Shown: positions 10,049 through 16,942 of the stretch, piece by piece
How positions within the stretch are numbered: the stretch's first letter is position 1
Layout of the letters: every line of letters begins with the position of its first letter
Source of the DNA: Candidatus Rokuibacteriota bacterium
GTDB lineage: Bacteria; Methylomirabilota; Methylomirabilia; Rokubacteriales; CSP1-6
Length of the DNA stretch: 64,000 bases
Reading direction: 5' to 3'
Assembly (NCBI GenBank): GCA_030647435.1
Contig: JAUSJX010000048.1
Coordinates: forward strand, 62,001-126,000
Position numbers and translations under genes: made by a program
Notes under the pieces: model-generated
What the model saw: the letters and a program-made list of their open reading frames with translations, nothing else
What the model was told of the DNA's origin: nothing
Database searches by the model: none

Positions 10049-11127
10049 CGCGACTGCCCCCTTTCGAGGCCCAATCTTACCGCTTCCAGGAACCGTGCGG
10101 CGACCCGTTCGGGTACGTAGGCGCGCACCGCGCGGCGCCCAGCCTCGCCCATGGCGCGTGCCCGCTCGGGATCGACGGCCAGCGCCTCGAGCGCCCGGGC
10201 AAGGCCCGCGGGGTCGCGCGGCGGCGCGAGCAGGCCCGTCACGCCGTCCTCGACCACCTCCGGGATGGCGGCAGCCCGGCAGGCGACAACCGGGAGCCCC
10301 GCCGCCATGGCCTCGAGGAAGACGATGCCGAAGCTCTCCTGCACCGACGGCAGGCAGAAGATGTCCGCGCTCACGTACTCCTCGGCGAGCCGATCCCGCG
10401 AGACGTCGCCCAGGAGGGTGACCGTTTCGCCGAGCCCGAGCTTGGCGTGGAGCCGGACGGCATCCTCCCACTCGGGACCCTTACCTACGATGCGGACCCG
10501 GGCGCCGGGGATTCGGGGGCGGAGGAGAGCGGCCGCCTCGAGGAGGTCGCCGACGCGCTTGCGCGAATACATGCGCGCGACGCAGAGGATGGTGGGGCCG
10601 CCCCGCGGGCACCGCGCGGCTGCGGCAAAGAGCGACGTCCACCGCTCGAGCTCTATGGGCTCGGGGACGACGGCAATCTTCTCGGCCGCCACGCCGTACT
10701 CACGGCGGGCGACGTCGGCGGAATAGCGGCTGGGAGCGATCACGATGTCGGCACGCCGCGCGTTGAGGCGCTCCCAGCGAGCCTGGATGGCGAGAAGGAC
10801 GCGCACCCACCCGCGTTCGTTCTTGAGCTCGTCGGCGATGACGCCCTTGAGGCTCACGACGAAGGGCAGGCTGCGGGCCCTGGCCCAGAGGAAGCCGTCC
10901 AGGTCCACGCCGTAGACGAGGTCAACGCCCTCTGGCGGGCTCCAGGCGATGCCTGCGTTGTAGAGCCACCGGTCGAGGGTGTGGAAGCCGCTCCGGAGGC
11001 GGAGCGGCCGGAGTTCCAGGCTGTGGCCGAGCGCTTCGAGGCCGCGCTTGAGGCCCGCGATGCCGGCGAAGGTGCCGCTCCCCTCCAGCGGGTTGAGCGG
11101 CGTAGAGGAGAGGGCGGCGATGCGCAG
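10045..11127 (-). CDS. GT4-family glycosyltransferase
   Basis: GT-B retaining glycosyltransferase. The C-terminal half has 'ILCVARMYSRKRVGDLLEA' and the nucleotide-sugar E-x7-E motif in 'PSVQESFGIVFLEAMAAGLPVV'. The first ATG/GTG/TTG in frame is GTG 10908 (287 aa), which would remove most of the acceptor domain. The frame is open back to the crotonase stop and encodes a proper GT4 N-terminus ('LRIAALSSTPLNPLEGSGTF'). I therefore place the start at CTG 11127, 3 bp after that stop and behind AAAGGTAAG (360 aa). Location upstream of two PTPS genes and folE suggests a pterin acceptor, as in the cyanobacterial BH4 glucosyltransferase. This is inference. Confidence 0.83.
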   Translation of the reverse strand: MRIAALSSTPLNPLEGSGTFAGIAGLKRGLEALGHSLELRPLRLRSGFHTLDRWLYNAGIAWSPPEGVDLVYGVDLDGFLWARARSLPFVVSLKGVIADELKNERGWVRVLLAIQARWERLNARRADIVIAPSRYSADVARREYGVAAEKIAVVPEPIELERWTSLFAAAARCPRGGPTILCVARMYSRKRVGDLLEAAALLRPRIPGARVRIVGKGPEWEDAVRLHAKLGLGETVTLLGDVSRDRLAEEYVSADIFCLPSVQESFGIVFLEAMAAGLPVVACRAAAIPEVVEDGVTGLLAPPRDPAGLARALEALAVDPERARAMGEAGRRAVRAYVPERVAARFLEAVRLGLERGQSR

Positions 11128-11130
11128 ACG

Positions 11131-11916
11131 CTACTTACCTTTGAATCCGGGCTTCCGCTTCTCGAGAAACGCCCGCGTGCCTTCGGCGTAGTCGTGGCTG
11201 TTGAAGGTTTCGATGCCCATCTCGAAGAGCTCCTTCCTGTGTTCCTCGTTGACGCCTTCGAAGATCGCCTGCACCTGCGCCTTGGTGCCGCGGATGGACA
11301 GCGGCGCGTTCTCGGCGACGGTGCGGAGGTAGTCGTACGTGTACGCCTCGAGCTCGGAGGCGGGCACGAGGCGCTGGATGAAGCCGATGCGGAAGGCCTC
11401 GGCGGCGTCGAGGGTGCGCGCCGAGTAGAGGATGTCCTTGGCGTACGCGGGCCCGACCAGGTCCACGAGCTGGTGCACCGGGTCGAGGCCGTAGATGATG
11501 CTGAGCCGGGCCGCCGGAATGCCGAACTTGGAGCCGCCCGCGGCGAAGCGGAGGTCGCAGGCCATGGCGAGCGCCATCGCCCCGCCGATGCAGAAGCCGA
11601 AGACCATGGCGACGGTCGGCTTGGGGCAGAGCCTGATCGAAGTGTACGCGGCCTCGGTCTTCTTGTTGTAGGCGAGCGCGGTCTGGGTGTCCTTGCGGTT
11701 CTCCGTGAACTCGGAGATGTCCGCGCCCGAGGCGAAGGCATCGCGCCCGGCGCCGCGGTAGACGATGGCGCGGACCGCGTCGTCCTTGGCCAGCCCGTCC
11801 GTCACGTCGGCGATCTCGCCCCACATGGCGAGGCTGACCGCGTTGCGCATCTTGGGCCGGTTGAACACCACGGTGGCGATGCCGCCATCCCGCTCCACGA
11901 GGATCTCGTCGCTCAT
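11131..11916 (-). CDS. Enoyl-CoA hydratase/isomerase (crotonase family)
   Basis: 261 aa. Crotonase fold with oxyanion-hole segments 'SGADISEF' and 'KPTVAMVFGFCIGGAMALAMACD'. ATG 11916 follows GGGGGAG. Crotonases hydrate or isomerise acyl-CoA thioesters; the exact substrate is not predictable. Only 3 bp separate it from the glycosyltransferase, so it heads the pterin-type operon on the minus strand, but a direct role there is unclear. Upstream, 200 bp separates it from the divergent nuclease gene. Confidence 0.88.
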   Translation of the reverse strand: MSDEILVERDGGIATVVFNRPKMRNAVSLAMWGEIADVTDGLAKDDAVRAIVYRGAGRDAFASGADISEFTENRKDTQTALAYNKKTEAAYTSIRLCPKPTVAMVFGFCIGGAMALAMACDLRFAAGGSKFGIPAARLSIIYGLDPVHQLVDLVGPAYAKDILYSARTLDAAEAFRIGFIQRLVPASELEAYTYDYLRTVAENAPLSIRGTKAQVQAIFEGVNEEHRKELFEMGIETFNSHDYAEGTRAFLEKRKPGFKGK

Positions 11917-12081
11917 CCCGCTCCCCCTTTGTGCTTCGCCCCGGAGCCCCCCCCGCCCCGGAGCCCCCAAATGCCGCCCTCAGCGAAAAGCGCGTCGATG
12001 GTGGCCGTGCCTGTGTCGCTCACGGGAAGGACAGTCTAGCGGAGCCGTCCGCAAACTTCAATTCGCCTCTGCGGAAAGCCC

Positions 12082-12111
12082 TTGGTGCCGGCCTGTATCT
12101 TCTGGGATACT
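12082..12111 (+). promoter_or_regulatory. Candidate leaderless promoter of the PLD-nuclease gene
   Basis: TTGGTG (12082-12087), an 18-bp spacer and GATACT (12106-12111). The -10 ends 6 nt before ATG 12118, placing the transcription start on or beside the start codon. There is no Shine-Dalgarno sequence. Confidence 0.5.
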
Positions 12112-12117
12112 CGGGGC

Positions 12118-12672
12118 ATGGGTGCCGATTCAGCCGCTCGACGGTGGCGCTTCCGGCTCGGCGCAATTCTCGTGGCCGTCGGCCTCGCGCTGATGCCCAC
12201 GCCGCGGGCGGCGCCGGACGAGCCGGCATGGCAGGTGTACTTCTCGCCGACCCACGGCGCCACCAAGGCCGTCGTGGATGCCCTCGCGGCGGCCAAGGCG
12301 ACCGTGCTGGTCCAGGCGTACTCCTTCACCTCGGCCCCGATTGCCAAGGCGCTGGTCGAGGCCCACGATCGCGGCGTCGACGTCCAAGTCATCCTCGACC
12401 GGAAGGAGACGGGCTCCAGGTATTCCTCGGCCGACTTCGTGGCGCACGCCAGGATCGTGACCCTCATCGACGGGGCGCACGCCATCGCCCACAACAAGGT
12501 CATGGTCATCGACGGCAAGGCCGTCATCACCGGCTCGTTCAACTTCACCACGGCAGCGGAGCAGCGGAACGCCGAGAACCTGCTCGTGATCCACGACAGG
12601 GCGCTGGCCGCCCGGTATACCGCGAACTGGCAGGCGCACGCGGCACACTCGGCTCGGTACGTGGGGCGCTAG
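12118..12672 (+). CDS. Phospholipase D-like nuclease (single HKD domain), exported
   Basis: 184 aa. An N-terminal hydrophobic segment (about residues 12-30) after basic residues looks like a signal peptide or anchor. One HKD motif is present, 'HNKVMVIDGKAVITGSFN'. Short single-HKD proteins such as Salmonella Nuc form dimers to build one active site and cleave phosphodiester bonds in DNA. ATG 12118 is preferred over GTG 12082 because a -10 hexamer lies 6 nt before it and the signal segment follows. It stands alone, with a tRNA gene convergent to it downstream. Confidence 0.88.
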   Translation: MGADSAARRWRFRLGAILVAVGLALMPTPRAAPDEPAWQVYFSPTHGATKAVVDALAAAKATVLVQAYSFTSAPIAKALVEAHDRGVDVQVILDRKETGSRYSSADFVAHARIVTLIDGAHAIAHNKVMVIDGKAVITGSFNFTTAAEQRNAENLLVIHDRALAARYTANWQAHAAHSARYVGR

Positions 12673-12695
12673 CGCTTCGGAACTGGCTGGGGGAG

Positions 12696-12771
12696 TGGTG
12701 GCGGCGGGAGGACTCGAACCTCCGACACGGGGCTTATGAGACCCCTGCTCTGCCACCTGAGCTACGCCGCC
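12696..12771 (-). tRNA. tRNA with CAU anticodon (elongator Met or lysidine-type Ile2)
   Basis: A 76-nt cloverleaf including encoded CCA. Acceptor stem GGCGGCG/CGCCGCC, D-arm 'GTAGCTCAGGTGGCAGAGC', anticodon stem GGGGT/GCCCC with loop CTCATAA, T-arm 'GGAGGTTCGAGTCCTCC'. The initiator features (three consecutive G-C pairs at the anticodon and an unpaired first base) are absent. CAU can be elongator Met or the tRNA-Ile modified by TilS; the sequence does not settle this. Confidence 0.95.
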
Positions 12772-12781
12772 GAAAATCGCG

Positions 12782-12808
12782 TTGACACGAAAAACGCTTT
12801 GCTATAAT
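12782..12808 (+). promoter_or_regulatory. Consensus-hexamer sigma-70 promoter
   Basis: Perfect TTGACA (12782-12787) and perfect TATAAT (12803-12808) separated by 15 bp, shorter than the usual 17. It lies in a conspicuously AT-rich patch between the divergent tRNA gene and the acidic protein gene, whose ATG is 75 bp downstream. Confidence 0.75.
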
Positions 12809-12882
12809 CCCGCCGAACGACGTCCAACAGTAACGACTCCCGTCTCGCAAGTCAAGGCGGGGACTGTCCGGAGGAGCCTTTC

Positions 12883-13110
12883 ATGGCGTGGCTCGGCGAT
12901 CGACCATGGGTCGAAGACGAGGAGAATCCCGTGTACGCGCAGGACGACGCTGAAGCCGAAAAGGAACAGGACGACGAGGACGACGAGGACTTCGACGACG
13001 ATGATGATGACGACGAGGACGACGATGACGACGACGAGCTCGACGACGAGGACGAGCTCGATGACGACGAAGAGGAGGATGAGGACCTCGACGACGAAGA
13101 CGACACGTGA
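12883..13110 (+). CDS. Hyper-acidic small protein
   Basis: 75 aa, of which 51 are Asp or Glu. Residues 1-20 are mixed ('MAWLGDRPWVEDEENPVYAQ') and the rest is almost wholly acidic with no Arg. GGAGGAG lies 7 nt before ATG and a consensus-hexamer promoter lies upstream, so I accept it as a real gene despite the low complexity. The acidic tail is probably disordered and could bind divalent metal or basic proteins. I recognise no family. The urate-oxidase-N-like gene follows after 40 bp in the same direction. The poly-Ser frame on the opposite strand is its shadow. Confidence 0.7.
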   Translation: MAWLGDRPWVEDEENPVYAQDDAEAEKEQDDEDDEDFDDDDDDDEDDDDDDELDDEDELDDDEEEDEDLDDEDDT

Positions 13111-13150
13111 CGGCAGCGTCTGACCCGCAGTCCTCTCCAAGGAGGCTTCG

Positions 13151-13858
13151 ATGGCACTGTTGAGCGACTCAGGTTTGCTGTTCCTGCTGCGGTGGATCCA
13201 TTTCCTGGCCGGCATCACCTGGATCGGCCTGCTCTACTACTTCAATTTCGTCCAGACCCCGTTCTTCGCCGAGACCGATGCCCCCGTGCGCAGCGGCGCC
13301 CAGCAGAAGCTCCTGCCGCGCGCCCTCTGGTGGTTCCGCTGGAGCGCGATGATCACGTTCCTGTCTGGCCTGCTCTACCTTCTCCACTACTGGATCGAAA
13401 AGCGGGGCCTCGGCGATCCCGGCACCTGGGTCATCCTGCTGGGCGGCCTTCTCGGCACCGTCATGTGGGCGAATGTCTGGTTCGTGATCTGGCCCAAGCA
13501 GAAGCTCGTCATCCAGAACGCGCTCGATACGGCGGCCGGCAAGCCGGCCAACCCGGCCGCGGCTCCCGCGGGCGCCCGCGCGGGGCTCGCCTCTCGCACG
13601 AACACCGTGTTCTCGATCCCAATGCTCTTCATGATGGGCGCGGCCTTCCACCTGCCCATGCCGATGCCCGGCTCCGGCGCGGCATTCTGGCTGATCGCGC
13701 TGATCATCATCGCGCTCGTCGAGTGGAATTGCCTCGCGATGGCCCCCGGTAAGCCCACGACCAAGCCCCTCGGCACCGTCAAGGGCACGCTCTGGTTCGG
13801 CTTCATCCTGACGGCGGTCTTCTATCTGCTCTTCGAGGTGATGAAGAAGGGCGGGTAG
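13151..13858 (+). CDS. Urate-oxidase-N (PuuD)-like membrane protein
   Basis: 235 aa with several transmembrane segments. The conserved start 'LRWIHFLAGITWIGLLYYFNFVQ' and 'MWANVWFVIWPKQK' match the membrane domain of PuuD-type urate hydroxylase (Urate_ox_N). PuuD normally carries a C-terminal cytochrome c, which is absent here: no CxxCH is seen. The role may be a quinone- or haem-linked oxidoreductase, with the substrate unknown. AAGGAGG precedes ATG. A strong hairpin follows the stop. Confidence 0.8.
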   Translation: MALLSDSGLLFLLRWIHFLAGITWIGLLYYFNFVQTPFFAETDAPVRSGAQQKLLPRALWWFRWSAMITFLSGLLYLLHYWIEKRGLGDPGTWVILLGGLLGTVMWANVWFVIWPKQKLVIQNALDTAAGKPANPAAAPAGARAGLASRTNTVFSIPMLFMMGAAFHLPMPMPGSGAAFWLIALIIIALVEWNCLAMAPGKPTTKPLGTVKGTLWFGFILTAVFYLLFEVMKKGG

Positions 13859-13882
13859 GCAGCAAGAAGGGACGCGACTCAC

Positions 13883-13915
13883 AGGCCGGGCGGGGCGTGA
13901 TGCCCCGCCCGGCCT
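13883..13915. terminator. Bidirectional hairpin terminator
   Basis: A 14-bp perfect GC-rich stem (AGGCCGGGCGGGGC) with loop GTGAT lies exactly between the convergent stops at 13858 and 13923. Only a short T-rich tract follows on either side. Confidence 0.75.
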
Positions 13916-13922
13916 TCGTCTG

Positions 13923-14555
13923 TCAGCCCCGAAGATCCTCGAGCAGCTGCGCCTTGCTCTCGGCCGGGAGCTCGACGCGCGCGCGCACGGCGGGGTGGTC
14001 CACCACCAGATGGACGGGCGAGCTCGCGAAGGCACGGACAGCCTCGGGCGGGAACGCGAAGCGGACGAAGTGGACGGCTGAGAGCTTGCCCTTCTCCTCG
14101 TCGGAGTGCCCGGCCTCGAACTCGCCCGGGACGGCGAACTCCTTGCCCACCTGGATCCAGACCGTCGGCCCCACGTCGATGCCCCCCGCGTCGATACCCC
14201 CCGCGTCGATACCAATGAACCGGTCGAGCACGGCCTGGATCTGGTCCTTGTCGGTGATCTCGATGAAGAGCGTGGCGCTGAGCTCGCCCGGGCCCGGGAG
14301 GAGGGCGTTGTAGACGTCGAGCTCGTCCTGGACGCGGGCGTCGTCCGTGATCCGTTCGACGCGGCACATCTCCTGGATCTGGAAGAGCACGGTGTCGCGG
14401 TTCTCGAAGACGAAGCTCAGGTGCTCGCCCACAGGCACCCGGCGCATCCGCTTGAGATCGATCACCCTCCCCCGCATTTCGGCGCGCACCTTCTCGTAAT
14501 CGAAGAAGTTCAGGACGTCCTTCAGTTGGATCTTGTCATGCCCCGCCGGGCTCAT
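13923..14555 (-). CDS. DUF3501 family protein
   Basis: 210 aa. Starts 'KIQLKDVLNFFDYEKVRAEMR' and continues 'RVPVGEHLSFVFENRDTVLFQIQEMCRVER', which I recognise as DUF3501. The family is typically found beside a HdrD-like Fe-S protein and rubrerythrin, as here, but its biochemistry is unknown. The start overlaps the stop of the Fe-S gene (ATGA at 14555-14552). A GGIDA repeat encoded by a 15-bp tandem repeat sits in the middle. It is the last gene of the operon and ends at a bidirectional terminator. Confidence 0.88.
   Translation of the reverse strand: MSPAGHDKIQLKDVLNFFDYEKVRAEMRGRVIDLKRMRRVPVGEHLSFVFENRDTVLFQIQEMCRVERITDDARVQDELDVYNALLPGPGELSATLFIEITDKDQIQAVLDRFIGIDAGGIDAGGIDVGPTVWIQVGKEFAVPGEFEAGHSDEEKGKLSAVHFVRFAFPPEAVRAFASSPVHLVVDHPAVRARVELPAESKAQLLEDLRG
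14173..14213. repeat. 15-bp tandem repeat inside the DUF3501 gene
   Basis: Nearly three units of a 15-bp repeat (GCGTCGATACCCCCC on the plus strand) encode successive Gly-Ile-Asp pentapeptides, 'GIDAGGIDAGGID'. The unit is a multiple of three, so copy-number change would keep the frame. Confidence 0.8.
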
Positions 14556-15814
14556 GGTTCTTCGATTCCGTAGGCGTCGGCGAGGACCTGGATCGGGTGC
14601 CGGGCTGGGAGCCCCGTGCCTTGCTTGATCTGGAGCGCCGCCAGCGGACAGTCCGTCGCGACACAATCCGCGCCGGCCTCTCGCACGCCTTTGAAGAGTG
14701 GCTCGGCCAGCTTCATGGACAGCTGGAAGTATTCTTTCTTCATTCCCCACGTGCCGTCGACGGCGGAGCATTTCTCTATGGTCTCGACCTCCGCGCCCGT
14801 CAGACGCAGCACGTCGGCCGACTTCGTGCCCATGTTCTGCGCCTTCAGGTGACAGGGCAGCTGGTAGGCGATCTTCCTCGGAGGATTCGGGAACCGCGTA
14901 TCGAGCTGGCCGGCGGCGTGGAGCCCTGCTAAGTACTCGAAGAGATCGCGCGTGTGGCCGGCGACCAGGTTGGCGTCCTCGGAGCCGTCGAGCCACGGGT
15001 ACTCCTGCTTGAGCATGTAGGAACAGGTCGGCCCCGGCACCACGATCTCGCGTCCCTGCCTGACGGCCTCAGCCAGCGACTTGACGTTGTCGGCGATGAG
15101 ACCCTTCGCCTCCTTCACCGCCCCGCCGTCGAGGTACGGCATGCCGCAGCAGCGCTGCGCCGGCAGCGAGACGTCCACCCCGTTTCGCTCGAGCACGGCG
15201 ACGGCGGCCTTGCCCGTCGCGGGGTCATTGAACTCGACGGAGCACGTGGCGAAGAGCGCCACCCGAGCCCGAGGCTGGAAGGACGGCGAGCGGCGCCGGT
15301 CGAACCAGGCCGAGAAGGTCTCGCGGTGGAAGGGCGGCAGCTGCCGGTCCTTGTGGATGCCGACGACGGCCTGCATGAGCGCGCGCTGCGGCGGCAGTGA
15401 GGACGCCCAGTTGGACAGCGGCGCCGTCAGGCTCCCGAGGCGCCCGACCAGCTCGGTGTTGCCGAGGAACCGGTCCTGGAGGGTCACGCCCTTCTGCCTG
15501 GCTTCCGCCGAGCGAGAGCGGAGCATGAGCCGCGGAAAGTCCACCTGCCAGCGGTGCGGCGGCGTGTACGGGCAGTGGTTGTAGCAGAGCTTGCACTGGT
15601 AGCAGAGATCCACGACCTCCTTGATGTCCTTGGCCGGCAGCTTTAGGACGTCGCCGTCCACCGCCTCCGTGTCGAGCCGGTCGAACATGACTTTGAACGA
15701 CGGGCAGAGCGGCAGGCAGCGACGGCAGCCGCTGCAGATGTCGTAGACGCGGCGAAGCTCGTGATCGACCAGTTCCAGGTTCCAGAATCCGGGCTGCCGT
15801 ATGTCCAGCGTCAT
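14552..15814 (-). CDS. HdrD/GlpC-like Fe-S oxidoreductase
   Basis: 420 aa. Two [4Fe-4S] ferredoxin-type motifs: C27, C30, C33, C37 ('CSGCRRCLPLCP') and C71, C74, C77, C81 ('CYQCKLCYNHCP'). One clear CCG-type motif follows ('QRCCGMPYLDGG'). The second CCG block is degenerate, with single cysteines near 'PCHLKAQ' and 'KCSAVDG'. Such proteins pass electrons between quinone or disulfide partners. Between rubrerythrin and DUF3501 it is the natural candidate electron donor to rubrerythrin, which here has no rubredoxin domain (inference). GAGGTCAAC precedes ATG. Confidence 0.9.
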   Translation of the reverse strand: MTLDIRQPGFWNLELVDHELRRVYDICSGCRRCLPLCPSFKVMFDRLDTEAVDGDVLKLPAKDIKEVVDLCYQCKLCYNHCPYTPPHRWQVDFPRLMLRSRSAEARQKGVTLQDRFLGNTELVGRLGSLTAPLSNWASSLPPQRALMQAVVGIHKDRQLPPFHRETFSAWFDRRRSPSFQPRARVALFATCSVEFNDPATGKAAVAVLERNGVDVSLPAQRCCGMPYLDGGAVKEAKGLIADNVKSLAEAVRQGREIVVPGPTCSYMLKQEYPWLDGSEDANLVAGHTRDLFEYLAGLHAAGQLDTRFPNPPRKIAYQLPCHLKAQNMGTKSADVLRLTGAEVETIEKCSAVDGTWGMKKEYFQLSMKLAEPLFKGVREAGADCVATDCPLAALQIKQGTGLPARHPIQVLADAYGIEEP

Positions 15815-15832
15815 GTTGACCTCGTGAAGTGC

Positions 15833-15862
15833 GGCGGGGCGGCGCTCTCACGCCGCCCCGCC
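15833..15862 (-). terminator. Hairpin between rubrerythrin and the Fe-S protein gene
   Basis: A 12-bp perfect stem (GGCGGGGCGGCG) with a 6-nt loop lies 18 bp after the rubrerythrin stop. There is no T-run. As the downstream gene is co-directional, partial termination or mRNA stabilisation, giving more rubrerythrin than Fe-S protein, is likelier than full termination. Confidence 0.55.
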
Positions 15863-15880
15863 AACCAAAGAAGAAACAGG

Positions 15881-16330
15881 CTAGATCGCCTCGGCCGGGT
15901 CCTTGCCCGCGATCTGCTTCAGCCCCTTGGCGAAGCGGCCCGCGTGCGACTTCTCGGCCTTGGCCAGCGTCTCGAACCACTCCGCCAGCTCGGCGAAGCC
16001 CTCGTCGCGCGCGGTTTTGGCCATGCCCGGGTACATCTGCGTGTACTCGTAGGTCTCGCCCGCGACGGCCGACTTGAGGTTCGCCTCGGTCTTGCCGAAC
16101 GGCTCCCCGGTCGCCGGGTCGCCGACGTCCTTCAGGAAGTCCATGTGCCCGAAGGCGTGGCCGGTCTCGGCGTCGGCCGTGTCCTTGAAGAGGCCGGCCA
16201 TGTCCGGGAAGCCCTCGATGTCCGCCACGCGGGCGAAGTAGAGGTACCGGCGGTTCGCCTGCGATTCGCCGGCGAACGCTTCCTTGAGGTTCTCGTGGCT
16301 CTTGGTGCCCTTGAGGCTCTTGCCTGCCAT
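15881..16330 (-). CDS. Rubrerythrin (erythrin type, no rubredoxin domain)
   Basis: 149 aa four-helix ferritin-like protein. Di-iron ligands are in '[16 protein letters not shown]', '[13 protein letters not shown]', '[13 protein letters not shown]' and '[13 protein letters not shown]'. It reduces hydrogen peroxide in the cytoplasm. The C-terminal rubredoxin of classical rubrerythrin is missing, so it needs an external electron donor; the HdrD-like gene follows. AAGGAGGG precedes ATG 16330. It lies 31 bp behind the PerR-like regulator. Confidence 0.94.
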   Translation of the reverse strand: MAGKSLKGTKSHENLKEAFAGESQANRRYLYFARVADIEGFPDMAGLFKDTADAETGHAFGHMDFLKDVGDPATGEPFGKTEANLKSAVAGETYEYTQMYPGMAKTARDEGFAELAEWFETLAKAEKSHAGRFAKGLKQIAGKDPAEAI

Positions 16331-16361
16331 GGTGTGCCCTCCTTGCGGGTGTGCGCGCGAC

Positions 16362-16826
16362 TCAGGGTGAACGTCGCGGCCGGTGCGGCCGGGCCTTCGC
16401 GGACCGGCACTGCGGACAGCGGCCGAAGAACTCGATGCGGTGGTGCGTGATGGCGAGCCCGGTGCGCGCCGCGATCCGCACGCGGAGCGCCTCGGCGTGG
16501 GGCTCGGCCAGCGGGCCGTCGACGTCCACGATCCGGCCGCAGCGCACACACGTGAAGTGGTGGTGCGCGTCCATGTTGGCGTCGAAGCGAGCATGCGGAC
16601 CCGGAATCTCGGCCGCCAGCCCTTCGGCGACGAGGAGACGCAGGTTGCGGTAGACCGTGCCGAGGCTGACGCGGGGCAGCCGGCGGCGCACGAAGCGGTA
16701 CACCCATTCGGCCGTCGGGTGCGACTCCGTGCCGCGCAGCACCTCGAGGATCACCCGCCGCGGGCCCGTCAGCCGGAGACCACGGGCGCGGAGCGCCGCA
16801 TCGGGACTCTTAGGAATGGTTCTCAT
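16362..16826 (-). CDS. Fur-family peroxide regulator (PerR-like)
   Basis: 154 aa. Winged helix with 'LTGPRRVILEVLRG' and 'SLGTVYRNLRLLVAEGL'. Regulatory metal residues include H36 ('HPTAEWVY', as in PerR) and the 'HHHFTCVRCG' cluster. Structural Zn sites are CxxC 93-96 and CxxC 137-140. ATG 16826 is chosen over TTG 16865 because the latter is the -35 TTGACA of its own promoter. Control of rubrerythrin just downstream and the box over its start codon fit an autoregulated peroxide sensor. Confidence 0.9.
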   Translation of the reverse strand: MRTIPKSPDAALRARGLRLTGPRRVILEVLRGTESHPTAEWVYRFVRRRLPRVSLGTVYRNLRLLVAEGLAAEIPGPHARFDANMDAHHHFTCVRCGRIVDVDGPLAEPHAEALRVRIAARTGLAITHHRIEFFGRCPQCRSAKARPHRPRRSP

Positions 16827-16830
16827 TACG
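16813..16830 (-). promoter_or_regulatory. Candidate Fur/PerR operator over the regulator's start codon
   Basis: CGTAATGAGAACCATTCC on the minus strand contains the inverted repeat AATG-N5-CATT and matches the Fur-type core TAATGATAATCATT at 12 of the first 14 positions (all but two). It overlaps ATG 16826 and the expected transcription start. Confidence 0.6.
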
Positions 16831-16836
16831 AAATGG

Positions 16837-16865
16837 AGGCTACACGCCCGCCGCCGGGCTGTCAA
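16837..16865 (-). promoter_or_regulatory. Promoter of the PerR-rubrerythrin operon
   Basis: TTGACA (16865-16860), a 17-bp spacer and TAGCCT (16842-16837). The expected start is only a few nt before ATG 16826, so the mRNA has almost no leader and no Shine-Dalgarno. Confidence 0.6.
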
Positions 16866-16901
16866 GGGAAGCGGGCCGAGAGTGTAGGGAGCGCGCGGCG
16901 A

Positions 16902-16930
16902 TTGACACGCCGGAGGCCTTCACCTACCAT
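16902..16930 (+). promoter_or_regulatory. Promoter of the DAO-oxidase/hydantoinase operon
   Basis: TTGACA (16902-16907), 17-bp spacer, TACCAT (16925-16930). ATG 16943 follows after 12 nt, predicting a leader of about 5 nt. Back-to-back with the PerR promoter. Confidence 0.6.
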
Positions 16931-16942
16931 CAGCGGGCACCT

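Noticed and set aside
10045-10908. GT4 glycosyltransferase starting at GTG 10908
   Set aside because: This removes most of the N-terminal acceptor domain, although the frame upstream codes for a typical one.
12852-13157. Poly-serine and poly-valine ORFs opposite the acidic gene
   Set aside because: They are antisense shadows of Asp/Glu codons; no ribosome-binding site.
13883-13915. A fifth copy of the dispersed repeat
   Set aside because: It lacks the GAGGC and GTTGA strands and the outer arms; it is a plain GC hairpin between convergent stops.
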